From an uncultured Prevotellaceae bacterium (GTDB lineage: Bacteria > Bacteroidota > Bacteroidia > Bacteroidales > Bacteroidaceae), in NCBI GenBank assembly GCA_902770635.1, contig CACXTX010000014.1, positions 1 through 36,472 on the forward strand: DNA of 36,472 nucleotides. The letters run 5' to 3'. A program made the translations under genes and the position numbers. Of the stretch, positions 15,471 through 25,300 are shown piece after piece. Position 1 is the stretch's first letter; each line of letters begins with the position of its first letter. The notes beneath the pieces were generated by a model. It had not been told where the DNA came from, did no database searches, and saw only the letters and a program-made list of their open reading frames with translations.

Positions 15471-16643
15471 ATGAAAGGGTTTCTACGAAAAGACGGCCGA
15501 AAGGGCATTCGAAATGTTGTGGTGATAACCTATCTGGTAGAGTGTGCTCACCATGTGGCATCACGCATTGCCCAGCATTTTCAAGACGAGGACGTCCATC
15601 TGATAGGATTCAGTGGATGTGCCCCCAACGACTATGCAGAACTCATGATGCGACAACTATGTACCCATCCCAATGTAGGTGCAGTACTGTTGGTGTCTTT
15701 AGGCTGTGAGAATTTCCAGCGAGACCGTTTGAAACAGGACATTCTGGATAGCGGACGTCCTGTATCCCGGGTGGTTATCCAAGACGAAGGTGGCACACAG
15801 TCCTCCATCGTCAAAGGCATTGCCAGTGTGGGCGAAATGCTACAACTTATCAAAGAAGTCCCTACTACGGATATCGACTGGAAAGACCTAATGATAGGTA
15901 CCGTTTGCGGAGGCTCAGATGGATATAGCGGCATCACCGCCAACCCCTCTGTAGGTGCCACTTTCGACTGGCTCGTGGACCACGAAGCAACTTGTATCTT
16001 TGAGGAACCTGGCGAACTCATCGGATGTGAACGGTTGCTCCAGGAAAGAGCCGTCACCCCCGAGTTGGGCATCCGACTCTTCAACTGCATTGTCAAAGCC
16101 AACAACTACTACAAGCAGATGGGACACGACAGTTTCTCTGCAGGCAATGCCACAGGCGGTTTAACAACCATCGAGGAAAAGTCACTAGGCTCCTATTGTA
16201 AGAGTGGTTCACGTCCTATCCAGGGGCTCACCTATCCTGGCCTTATACCCAACACACCAGGACTTTGGATGATGGATGTAGTGCCGGACGGAGCAGTCCG
16301 CTGGGGATTCCCCAATATCAACGACAACGCAGAAATCATGGAGATGATAGCATGTGGCTGTCATCTGGTACTCTACACTACGGGGAGAGGCTCTGTGGCA
16401 GGCTCAGCCATTTCGCCTGTCATCAAGGTGTGTTCCAATCCTGAAACCTATCATCGCATGAAAGACGATATGGACATTAATGCAGGTGCCATTGTGACCG
16501 AAGGCCTCTCCTTCACGCAAATACGCGACCAATTGCTGCAATGCATTGAGATGACAGCCACAGGTCAGTCCACCAAATCGGAACTATTGGGACATCGAGA
16601 ATATAGTTTAGGATATAAATCATTCCAAAAAATATGTTTATGA
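15471..16643 (+). CDS. UxaA-family dehydratase lacking the SAF domain
   Basis: A 390-residue protein equal to the catalytic C-terminal part of altronate/galactarate dehydratases. It starts MKGFLRKDGRKGIRN and holds the family signature VCGGSDGYSGITANPSVG and GGLTTIEEKSLG. The N-terminal SAF domain of about 95 residues present in the full UxaA at 28567 is absent, and no SAF frame precedes it. Split systems with separate SAF and catalytic genes exist in other bacteria (for example in fuconate breakdown in Campylobacter), but no partner is seen in this window. Expected activity is dehydration of an acid sugar, or cleavage of a related hydroxy acid. Its TGA overlaps the next ATG. Confidence 0.85.
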   Translation: MKGFLRKDGRKGIRNVVVITYLVECAHHVASRIAQHFQDEDVHLIGFSGCAPNDYAELMMRQLCTHPNVGAVLLVSLGCENFQRDRLKQDILDSGRPVSRVVIQDEGGTQSSIVKGIASVGEMLQLIKEVPTTDIDWKDLMIGTVCGGSDGYSGITANPSVGATFDWLVDHEATCIFEEPGELIGCERLLQERAVTPELGIRLFNCIVKANNYYKQMGHDSFSAGNATGGLTTIEEKSLGSYCKSGSRPIQGLTYPGLIPNTPGLWMMDVVPDGAVRWGFPNINDNAEIMEMIACGCHLVLYTTGRGSVAGSAISPVIKVCSNPETYHRMKDDMDINAGAIVTEGLSFTQIRDQLLQCIEMTATGQSTKSELLGHREYSLGYKSFQKICL

Positions 16644-17239
16644 AAAAAATTATCACAAGCCTCATGCTAGTCTTTCTGACACTCACCATTTCAGCACAAA
16701 GCAGCAAGGAAGTCCGCCAATGGATAAAAATGGGAGAGTGGCGTAATGGATTTAACAAAGCAAATCCACACAAGACACTGAATATTAACGAGTTTTATAC
16801 TCAATATCAAAAGAACACCAATCAATGGAACACCCTCTTTCAGTGGCTTCGCGATACAGACCTTGAAGCTATTCCCAAAGGGAAACACCCCATTCCCAAC
16901 TCCACGCTTGTAGCCAGTGTGGAAGACTCAGAGAACAGTCCATTGGATAAGCGCAACACAGAAAGCCACAAGAAAAAGATTGACTTTATGGTAGTTGTAA
17001 AGGGTACGGAAGGCTTCGCCCTACTTGACCATGCCTCCAGCACCATTAGCGTGCCATACGACGACAAGAAAGACGTGATGCGCTACCAATATGACAAAAA
17101 CAAAACCCATTTCTTCCATGTCAAAAGTGGTCAGTTTGTCATCTTCTTCCCTTCCGACTGGCATATTGCCAAGGTGCAAACAAAGAAGAAAGACCAGAAA
17201 ATCAGAGTCATCGTAGTCAAGATGGACTATGTCGAGTAA
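16640..17239 (+). CDS. Exported YhcH/YjgK/YiaL-family protein (DUF386)
   Basis: A 199-residue protein with a signal peptide (MKKIITSLMLVFLTLTISAQ), so probably periplasmic. The rest is the DUF386 cupin-like fold: ESHKKKIDFMVVVKGTE in the middle and FFPSDWHIAKV near the end carry the conserved His and Asp positions. Most enterobacterial members are cytosolic and linked to sialic acid or rare-sugar pathways, perhaps as anomerases or isomerases; the function is not settled. I chose the ATG at 16640, which overlaps the preceding stop as ATGA, over the ATG at 16634. It ends locus A. Confidence 0.8.
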   Translation: MKKIITSLMLVFLTLTISAQSSKEVRQWIKMGEWRNGFNKANPHKTLNINEFYTQYQKNTNQWNTLFQWLRDTDLEAIPKGKHPIPNSTLVASVEDSENSPLDKRNTESHKKKIDFMVVVKGTEGFALLDHASSTISVPYDDKKDVMRYQYDKNKTHFFHVKSGQFVIFFPSDWHIAKVQTKKKDQKIRVIVVKMDYVE

Positions 17240-17267
17240 ACTTCGTAAATCCATATTAAATGATAAA

Positions 17268-17320
17268 AACGGAATATAACTGTTAAAAAAACTCAGTTTA
17301 TTCCGTTCTTTTATTTTTTC
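17268..17320 (+). terminator. Intrinsic terminator of locus A
   Basis: The arm AACGGAATA (17268-17276) and its extension pair with the arm ending at 17307, giving about 14 bp with a one-base bulge. CTTTTATTTTTTC follows. Confidence 0.85.
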
Positions 17321-17324
17321 TTCG

Positions 17325-17332
17325 TAACTTTG
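17325..17332 (+). promoter_or_regulatory. -7 box of the recJ promoter
   Basis: TAACTTTG just after the locus A terminator. The -33 element is weak. The predicted leader is about 58 nt. Confidence 0.65.
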
Positions 17333-17396
17333 AGCCGTATTATGTACTTATCATACACAATACCCTAGAGACGAAAGAAAATAAAAACAATTATAA

Positions 17397-19127
17397 ATGC
17401 AATTTAAATGGAATTACGAACCACCTACACCAGAGAAACAACAGGCGGCTAAGGATTTGGCCGAAAAGATCGGGATGAGTCCCGTTCTGGCAGGCCTGCT
17501 CATTCAGCGTGGCATCAAGACAGAGAGCGCAGCCAAGCGTTTCTTCCGTCCCATGTTGAACGAGCTGATTGATCCTTTCCTGATGAATGACATGGACGTG
17601 GCAGTAGACCGCTTGAACGACGCAATGGGGCGCAAGGAGCGCATCATGGTTTATGGCGACTACGACGTTGACGGGTGTACGGCGGTAGCTTTAGTCTACA
17701 AGTTTTTGCAGCAATTTTATTCCAACATTGACTACTACATTCCCAATCGCGAGGGCGAGGGATATGGTGTCAGTCGCCAAGGAATTGATTTTGCAGCAGA
17801 GACAGGTGTTAAACTCATAATAGTACTCGACTGTGGCATCAAGGCAATCGACGAGATAGCCTATGCAAAGGAGCGTGGTATCGACTTCATTATCTGCGAT
17901 CATCATGAGCCTGACGATGAGTTGCCCCCAGCTGTTGCTATTCTGAACCCCAAGCGAAGGGACTCTACTTATCCCTTTAAGCAGCTTTGTGGCTGCGGCG
18001 TTGGCTTTAAGCTAATGCAGGCATTCACCAAAAACAATGGAATTCCTTTCTCTCGTCTTATCCCCCTACTTGATTTCTGTGCCGTCAGCATTGCTGCCGA
18101 CTTGGTACCTGTTGAAGGAGAGAACCGCATTTTAGCTTTCCATGGTTTGAAGCAATTGAACCAAAGTCCCAGCATTGGTTTAAAGGCCATCATCGAAATT
18201 TGCGGACTCACCAATCGTGAACTCACTATGAGCGACATTGTGTTCAAGATAGGGCCACGCATCAATGCTTCTGGCCGTATGCAAAACGGAAAAGAGGCTG
18301 TTGAACTCTTGGTGGAACGTGACCTACAAAAGGCTTTGACAGAAGCCACTCGCATCAACGAATACAATGAACAGCGCAAGGATGTTGACAAACAGATGAC
18401 CGAAGAGGCCAACGAGATTGTTGCTCGTTTGGAGAGCCAACGTCACATGCGAAGTATCGTTCTCTACGATGAAGGCTGGAAAAAGGGTGTGGTGGGCATT
18501 GTGGCTTCACGCCTTACTGAACTTTACTTCCGTCCCACCGTGGTACTTACTGTTATAGACGGAATGGCCTCAGGTTCTGCCCGTTCTGTTGCAGGCTTCG
18601 ATATCTACGATGCTGTTAAGTCATGCCGCGATCTTCTTGAAAACTTTGGCGGTCATACCTATGCTGTAGGGTTGACGCTACGCAAAGAGAACATTCCAGA
18701 GTTCCGTCGCCGTTTCCAAGATTATGTCAGCCACCATATTCTGCCAGAACAGACACAACAGACCCTCGACATTGACCTTGAACTGGATTTCCATGATGTC
18801 AACAAGCGATTGTTGAACGAGTTAAAGCGTCTGGCTCCACACGGCCCAGGAAATGACAAGCCATTATTCATTACACGCAATGTTTATGACTATGGAACCT
18901 CTAAGGTTGTAGGCCGCCATCAAGAGCACATCAAACTGGAGTTGGTCGATTCAAAATCGGCAGTGGTCATGAACGGCATAGCCTTCGGACAGTCTGCTGC
19001 AGCTCGCTACATCAAGAGCAAGCGTAGCTTTGACATCGTGTACACCATCGAGGAGAACACCTACAAGCGGGGCGAGGTGCAATTGCAAATAGAAGACATT
19101 CGCCCTTCTGAGGATGAGCAGCTATAA
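17397..19127 (+). CDS. recJ: Single-strand-DNA-specific exonuclease RecJ
   Basis: RecJ degrades single-stranded DNA 5' to 3' in recombination and mismatch and base-excision repair. The 576-residue protein has the usual length. It shows the DHH phosphoesterase motifs DYDVDGCTA (about 83-91) and ICDHHEPDD, a catalytic aspartate in VLDCGIKA, and the DHHA1 motif GGHTYAVGL. The C-terminal OB-fold region is complete. Its last 14 bases overlap recQ, so the helicase and the exonuclease that work together in RecF-type repair are probably translationally coupled. Confidence 0.96.
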   Translation: MQFKWNYEPPTPEKQQAAKDLAEKIGMSPVLAGLLIQRGIKTESAAKRFFRPMLNELIDPFLMNDMDVAVDRLNDAMGRKERIMVYGDYDVDGCTAVALVYKFLQQFYSNIDYYIPNREGEGYGVSRQGIDFAAETGVKLIIVLDCGIKAIDEIAYAKERGIDFIICDHHEPDDELPPAVAILNPKRRDSTYPFKQLCGCGVGFKLMQAFTKNNGIPFSRLIPLLDFCAVSIAADLVPVEGENRILAFHGLKQLNQSPSIGLKAIIEICGLTNRELTMSDIVFKIGPRINASGRMQNGKEAVELLVERDLQKALTEATRINEYNEQRKDVDKQMTEEANEIVARLESQRHMRSIVLYDEGWKKGVVGIVASRLTELYFRPTVVLTVIDGMASGSARSVAGFDIYDAVKSCRDLLENFGGHTYAVGLTLRKENIPEFRRRFQDYVSHHILPEQTQQTLDIDLELDFHDVNKRLLNELKRLAPHGPGNDKPLFITRNVYDYGTSKVVGRHQEHIKLELVDSKSAVVMNGIAFGQSAAARYIKSKRSFDIVYTIEENTYKRGEVQLQIEDIRPSEDEQL

Positions 19128-20997
19128 GCAGATTCTCAAAAAATATTGGGGCTACGACGATTTCCGTGGCATTCAGCACGACATCATCGAGTCCATAGGC
19201 AACGGTCACGACACCCTTGGATTGATGCCTACAGGTGGTGGTAAGTCCATCACCTTTCAGGTGCCTGCTATGGCTATGGAGGGCGTTTGTATCGTAATCA
19301 CACCCCTCATCGCCCTGATGAAAGACCAAGTCCAGCATCTCCATCAATTGGGCATCCGTGCCGAAGCTATTTACAGTGGCTTGCAACATAATGACATCCT
19401 ACGTATTCTTGAAAATTGTGTCTTTGGGGGCATCAAGTTGCTTTACGTATCACCAGAACGCCTTTCCTCAGAGCTTTTCCAGACTAAGTTGCGTCACATG
19501 CGGGTATCATTTATTACCGTTGATGAAGCACATTGTATCTCGCAGTGGGGCTACGACTTCCGCCCATCCTATCTGGAAATAGCTAAAATACGAGACATCC
19601 ATCCTACTGCACCCGTCCTGGCACTGACAGCTACAGCCACCCCCGACGTCGTGGATGATATCCAAGAGCGTCTGCACTTCCAGCAAAAGTGCGTATTTCG
19701 GATGTCCTTCGAGCGTAAGAACCTTACTTACATTGTGAGCAAGACAGCAGACAAACAGAACGAGCTCATCCGACTTTTCAATCTCTACGAAGGCTCAGCC
19801 ATTGTCTATGTGCGCAGTCGCCGACATGCCCGAGAGATAGCAGAACACCTATCGGAAGCCGGTTTCAGCGCCACTTTCTATCATGCAGGACTCGACCATG
19901 CTCAAAAAGACGAGCGACAGCGCGACTGGCAACATGACCGAACCCGTATCATGGTGGCCACCAATGCCTTTGGCATGGGCATCGACAAGCCCGACGTACG
20001 TCTTGTTGTCCATTATGAGAGCCCTGATTCTCTGGAGGCCTATTTCCAAGAGGCTGGTCGTGCTGGTCGTGACGGACAACCCGCCCGCGCCATCCTGCTT
20101 TACAACAACAACGATCATGCCAAGCTAGAGAAACGTATTGTCGATACCTTCCCAGAGAAAGACTATATCCGCCAAGTCTATGAGCATCTGGCCTACTATT
20201 ACCAGATAGCAACAGGCGATGGTTTTGGTATAGCTCGTGAGTTCAATATCGAAGAGTTCTGCATGCGCTTCCATCACTTCCCCATCCGTGTTCATTCTGC
20301 CCTCCAACTGTTGCAGCGTGCAGGCTATCTTGAATACAACGAAGAAGCAGACAACCAGGCTCGTGTCCGCTTTCTGGTCAGTCGTGAGGAGCTCTATCGC
20401 CTGGAACAAGTATCTCCTGACGAGGAACGTGTCATTATATCCCTTTTACGTAACTATGGCGGACTCTTTGCAGACTATGGCTACATCGATGAAAGTATTG
20501 TTGCCCAGCAAGCGGGCCTAACCCCTCCCCAGACCTACGATGTATTGAAGGCTCTTTCCCAACGTCATTTGCTACACTTCATTCCTCGTCGCAATGTTCC
20601 TTACATCCGCTATATACAGCGCCGTGAAGACGCGGAACATATCCAGCTACCTCGTGAAGTTTACGAAGACCGTCTCAAACAGTACAGTAAGCGTATTCAG
20701 GCCATGCTGCATTATGCTCAGTCTGAAGATCAATGCCGTTCTCGCCAACTCCTTGCCTACTTTGGCGAAACCACTGCCCAGAATTGTAACCAGTGTGACA
20801 TATGCCTGTCCAAGCCTAAGCATGAAAAAGACATCCGCCAGCAGATACTCTCTCTCTTGGCCGACAAAAAGCCTCACCATATAACAGAACTAGTCCGCCT
20901 GCCCTATTCCTCCAAAGACATCGACGCAGCCCTCACTTATCTTGTACAAGAAGAATACATCCTTCAACAAGAAGGAATGTTAACGTTGGGAAACTAA
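19114..20997 (+). CDS. recQ: ATP-dependent DNA helicase RecQ
   Basis: A 627-residue 3'-5' superfamily 2 helicase. Motif 0 is YDDFRGIQHDII. Motif I is PTGGGKS, motif II is DEAHCISQWG including the RecQ aromatic loop, and motif III is LTATAT. Motifs V and VI are ATNAFGMGIDKPDVR and QEAGRAGRDG. The zinc-binding cysteines (CRSR, then CNQCDIC) are present, followed by a short winged-helix-like tail. The length leaves little room for an HRDC domain. It starts inside recJ and its TAA overlaps the stop codon of the convergent membrane-protein gene. Confidence 0.93.
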   Translation: MSSYKQILKKYWGYDDFRGIQHDIIESIGNGHDTLGLMPTGGGKSITFQVPAMAMEGVCIVITPLIALMKDQVQHLHQLGIRAEAIYSGLQHNDILRILENCVFGGIKLLYVSPERLSSELFQTKLRHMRVSFITVDEAHCISQWGYDFRPSYLEIAKIRDIHPTAPVLALTATATPDVVDDIQERLHFQQKCVFRMSFERKNLTYIVSKTADKQNELIRLFNLYEGSAIVYVRSRRHAREIAEHLSEAGFSATFYHAGLDHAQKDERQRDWQHDRTRIMVATNAFGMGIDKPDVRLVVHYESPDSLEAYFQEAGRAGRDGQPARAILLYNNNDHAKLEKRIVDTFPEKDYIRQVYEHLAYYYQIATGDGFGIAREFNIEEFCMRFHHFPIRVHSALQLLQRAGYLEYNEEADNQARVRFLVSREELYRLEQVSPDEERVIISLLRNYGGLFADYGYIDESIVAQQAGLTPPQTYDVLKALSQRHLLHFIPRRNVPYIRYIQRREDAEHIQLPREVYEDRLKQYSKRIQAMLHYAQSEDQCRSRQLLAYFGETTAQNCNQCDICLSKPKHEKDIRQQILSLLADKKPHHITELVRLPYSSKDIDAALTYLVQEEYILQQEGMLTLGN

Positions 20998-21578
20998 ATT
21001 GACAAGACAAACATAAAGGATTCGTAAATCTGAATAACTAAGACGTAGAAGAGGAACAAGGGGGCACCTTGACGAATACCGAAAAGTACAGCATCGTAAA
21101 CGGCAGAAATGTTCTCGAAGCGACCGGAAACCAAACCATAGAAAGCAGAAACGAGCGTAATGCTGAAAGCTACAACAGGCACCAGACTTGCGGAGAAAGG
21201 CGAGGGCCACAGTCCACCAACTGCACTGAGCAACACGGCATGAGGAACAACTGTAAGTAACAACATAACCCCTACAATAACAGCCAATAGCAACAGAGCC
21301 ATGAGCTGGGCACGACGTTCCCGGTAGTTGGTGGGGCGTACCAATAGTCCGCTACGCAGAAGGCAACCCCATGCCATAGCACACAGCAATAACCAGGCGA
21401 GTAAAGAGGTAGCCAGCAACTGGGAGAAATGCCCCATCAGCCAACGTAATCCTTCACTGGACAGTAGCGAACGAATGCCACTCGTTGGGAAAGCTGCAGA
21501 GAGCAGCCACGACACGAGCATAATCAACAGCTGTACGACGACCAGCGTCAGGGCGATATGTGGAAGGAAACGTTTCAC
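20994..21578 (-). CDS. Multi-pass membrane protein, unknown function
   Basis: A 194-residue hydrophobic protein with about five predicted transmembrane segments (near residues 8-28, 53-73, 88-110, 128-150 and 170-192). A basic loop (RPTNYRERRAQ) is probably cytosolic. I cannot assign a family. It starts 41 bases after the response-regulator stop on the same strand, across a hairpin plus heptamer repeat, and may be co-transcribed with it. Its TAG (20994-20996) overlaps the recQ TAA (20995-20997) tail to tail. Confidence 0.7.
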   Translation of the reverse strand: MKRFLPHIALTLVVVQLLIMLVSWLLSAAFPTSGIRSLLSSEGLRWLMGHFSQLLATSLLAWLLLCAMAWGCLLRSGLLVRPTNYRERRAQLMALLLLAVIVGVMLLLTVVPHAVLLSAVGGLWPSPFSASLVPVVAFSITLVSAFYGLVSGRFENISAVYDAVLFGIRQGAPLFLFYVLVIQIYESFMFVLSI

Positions 21579-21618
21579 TTATTCTCTATTCACTTTTCAC
21601 TAGGGCGAAGCCCGCCCA
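21579..21618 (-). repeat. Hairpin plus AGTGAAA-type heptamer repeat
   Basis: On the minus strand a GGGC-TTC-GCCC hairpin is followed by AGTGAAA, AGTGAAT and AGAGAAT up to the membrane-protein start. The same hairpin-then-AGTGAAA order occurs on the plus strand at 31354-31380. Confidence 0.75.
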
Positions 21619-22335
21619 CTATTCCATATCTGGTTCAAGATTATCTATATCAAGGATGCGAAGCTCCAAGGCGCGGACCACCAGTCGGGTGGCATTCACG
21701 CTCTCGCCACCGGGGAAGAGCTTCTTCACCAGCTCGTTCTGGCGTTTCTCCAAACTCTTCACGCCAAAGGGCATTCCACGAAGACCCGTAATCTGCTCTT
21801 TTGTATAGCCAAGGGCCAGATGGCGCAGGAAACGCTCATCGTACTCGTCAATCTCGTAGTTAATCAAAGCCTCCTGACGGGCCAGTTGTGAGGATACTGC
21901 GTGCTTGAACCGACCGACTATCTTTTCGAGAATGGGCTCGTTGAATACCAACTGTTTGCCCTCCATCACAGCTATCACATCACGACGAGTGAGCAACTCT
22001 CCACTCTTGAGGATAATGCCGTCGGCACCTGCATCAAGTACATCAACCCACAGCTTTTCGTTGAGTATCTCACCCGTAAAGATCAGTATCTTGACCTTTG
22101 GATAAGCCTCCTTGGTCTGACGACAAATCTCTACGCCCACTGTAGTGGATCCGCCCAATCCCAGGTCAAGCAAGACAAGATCGGGCTGCTGTTGCTTGAT
22201 AAGTCGCCAGAAACAGGCCTCATTAGAAGCTGTCCCGATAACCTCAGCCTCAGGAATTTCGTTACGTACGATGCCTTCTGTACCTTTGAGTTCGAGGGGC
22301 ACATCCTCGACAATAATCATCTTAAATTTTTCCAT
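21619..22335 (-). CDS. Response regulator (DUF5932 type)
   Basis: A 238-residue two-component regulator. The receiver domain (about 6-130) has acidic residues E10-D11, phospho-acceptor D57 in LLDLGLGG, a Thr in IFTGEI and Lys in ILKSGE. The C-terminal half (about 160-225) looks like a LuxR/NarL-type helix-turn-helix (YTKEQITGLRGMPFGVKSLEKR), as in the DUF5932 proteins of Bacteroidota. It overlaps the sensor-kinase gene by 14 bases and is surely its partner. An alternative ATG at 22320 would start just after the kinase stop. Targets are not evident. Confidence 0.87.
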   Translation of the reverse strand: MEKFKMIIVEDVPLELKGTEGIVRNEIPEAEVIGTASNEACFWRLIKQQQPDLVLLDLGLGGSTTVGVEICRQTKEAYPKVKILIFTGEILNEKLWVDVLDAGADGIILKSGELLTRRDVIAVMEGKQLVFNEPILEKIVGRFKHAVSSQLARQEALINYEIDEYDERFLRHLALGYTKEQITGLRGMPFGVKSLEKRQNELVKKLFPGGESVNATRLVVRALELRILDIDNLEPDME

Positions 22336-25300
22336 TGTATCTGGGTAATATGACTGTTAACTTATTTTCTTCGGAAGTAATTCCACAACCTCTACGATTG
22401 GTAGCCTCGCCATGATCGCGCACAATCTGACGGCAGAGGTAAGAGGTAAGAGGTGAGAGGTGAGAGGTGAGAGGAATGTGGAAGACGACGTAGTTATCGT
22501 CCTTTACCTCGCTCGTTATCATATCTCTCCCCTCTTGCTTCTTACCTCTAACCTCTAAAAGTTCAAAGAGATAGCGCAACAGATTCTCGTCACCCAACAC
22601 TTGCTGACCATAGATGGCGACAGGACGTACATGAAGCTTGATGCGGTCAACCTGTTCAATGGCCTGACGGATAAGAATGTCATAAAGGTCACGATAATAG
22701 GCAGTAACCTCACGCAGTGCAGAGATGTCGCCAGCGTCCATAAGTTGCTGAATACGGCTGGGATAATACATCGTTTCATGTTTGAGAGTAGAGAGACAGT
22801 TGTCGAGCACGGCATTGGCCACATGAAGATTGGAGTCCTCCAATTCCGCCCTTCGCAATTCGTCTTCAGCCATCTCTATGTTATTCTGCTGCGTGCGCTC
22901 GCGATGGAAACGCTCGTAGAGGCGGTGACGGTAGTAGAGCATATAATAGGCAGGTACTATGAGCACCAGCAAGACAAGTAGCAGGATAACAGCAATACGC
23001 TTGTTGGTTTGCGACTGCTGCATAGTACGGCAATAGTCGGCTAGCGTATTGTCAGCACTCATTTCCTTAAAGAGTTGTGTATATACCTTATTATTATAGG
23101 CATAGAGTTCCCACTGATGAAGGGCCAAAGCAGCCACAGCACTCTCATTACGAATATCAAGCACAATTTGATAATTGGTGGGTATAGAGTCATGGTACCA
23201 CTGTATCTCGGAAGGTAGAGAGGAAAGGTCACCCTGACGAGTCATAAGCAAATGCCCATCAGGATACTGTTGTATATAGTGGGCATTCAGATAATAGCGA
23301 CAAGAATCTGAAAACTGGAGCGTACGGGCATAGGTGCCGTTAATGTTGGAGAAATATGCTGAATCTGCATAAACATGAGCACGTTCAAGAGCGTCTGCCG
23401 CTTGACTTGTCAAAGAGCCCCAAACCATCAGTGCCAAGAGTGCCATCACCTTACCTTTAGGCAAACGGAAATAGAAGCGGGAACCCCTACCCTGTTCGCT
23501 CTCGGCCTGCAACAGACAGACACTAAATATCTGGCTAATCTTGCGGTATTTCTCAATGATTCCCTTGCAGTTCATAAGACCGAAGCCATGCGAAGTAGAC
23601 GATTTATCAATGATGGTCTTATGGTCGAACACATGGTCAAGCACCTCCTGGCTCATCCCACACCCTGTATCGCGTACGGAGATCTCGACAAAATCGGATT
23701 CCTCCTGGGCCGTAATGTCCACCTGCCCCTCTCTGGGTGTGAATTTACGGGCGTTATCCGCCAACGTGTTGAGCATAAAGAGAGTCAGCACGCGATCAGC
23801 TTTAACCGTTGCAGCAGTAGGCTCAACATGAAGCGACACCCCCTTCATCGCAAAACTGGTCTTACTGCGTGCCACCATATCGAAAAGCTGTTGTAGGGGG
23901 AAACTCTCGATGTGCAGGGTCAGTTCACCCTGGCGCAACTGAATCCACTGGGTCAGCAGGTCGTTCTGCGCATTGATGTTATCCGTCAGTTCGCGGATAT
24001 ATTCTAAATTGTCTAGATATTCTAGATGCTCTAGATTGTCTAGACGATTTACATCATGCAGGATACGGTCGATAAGCGGAAGGATACTCATTGCCAGAGA
24101 AATCTTGGCACGTTGTTCCAATTGACGTCGTTCATTTTTCTCAACACGCAGACGAGCCTCAGCCACTTGTTCATTCTTCTCCTCTAGCAAATCATCAAGT
24201 TCATGGTCTTCCTTCTGTTTCTTATTGAGATGGTTGAAAAGCCACAGGAAGAATATCAGCAAGATGATAGCCCCCATGACAGCCCATATCATCAGATTGA
24301 GTTGGTTGACCGCATGGTCTAACAAACCGGCACGGGCTTCAAGCTCGCGATCTTGACGAGTCTGTTCCTGCAAGTCGATATAGATATTGCGGTTATAGTC
24401 GCTGTTAGGCTTGTCGTTGACAGCAGAATAGGCTACACTGAGCTGTTCGCGGATACTGGCCACCAAATCAGGTGCCTGATTAATACGAGGATCAATAAGG
24501 GCACTGTCCAAATAGAGTAAGGCGGACGCATCGTCTTCCATAGCATGATAACAAGAGGCCAAAGTACGATAGGCACCTGCTATCTGATAGACATCGCCAT
24601 AAGCTTTGAACAAGCGCAAAGCTTCCTCAGCTTGTTGCAGGTTGGCAGTATGATCAGCCAATGCCTCCTTAGCCTGTGCCTCGAAATAGACATATCCGTT
24701 GCGTCCAGCTATACTGAGACAACGGTTCAGGTAGTTGATTTCTTCCTGATGGATTTGTTCGGGAGTTCCTTCGGTAAGGACACCACCCGCTCCGATGTTG
24801 TAAAGATAGTTGAGATATTGTGCCGTATCGTGACGTACCTCGTCAGCATTCAACTGGCGCAAGGCTTCCACACTCTGGCGTTCCAAACCCACATAATAAT
24901 AATAGGTAGAAGTGACAATAGCCATTTCCGATTCAGCATAAGCTAAACGTTTTCGCTGACGCTCGGATAGCTGAGATCGCTCTTCATTGATACGTTTTAG
25001 GGCACTAACAGCCTGTTCGCGCCACTCGTAAAACTGACGATTCTCAGAACGGCGCTGACAGAGGCGCATTTGTTGAACATAACACACCAGCAATTCAACC
25101 TGATTGTCAGTAAGTGCTATAGCTTCGTCCAACAGACTGTCGGCTTCCGCATAATTCATGGAAACCAGTGAGACAAATGCCAGATTGGCAAGAGCTTCTG
25201 CACGACCGCTTCCGTAATCCGACGAAAGTCCTAATGCTTGACGGGCATACAATGCCGTAGAATCGATGTTGCGATAATGATAGGCATAAGAAAGGGTATT

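Noticed and set aside
15471-16643. UxaA-like gene as a truncated pseudogene
   Set aside because: The frame is intact, starts at the domain border, keeps the signature motifs and is coupled to the next gene by ATGA.
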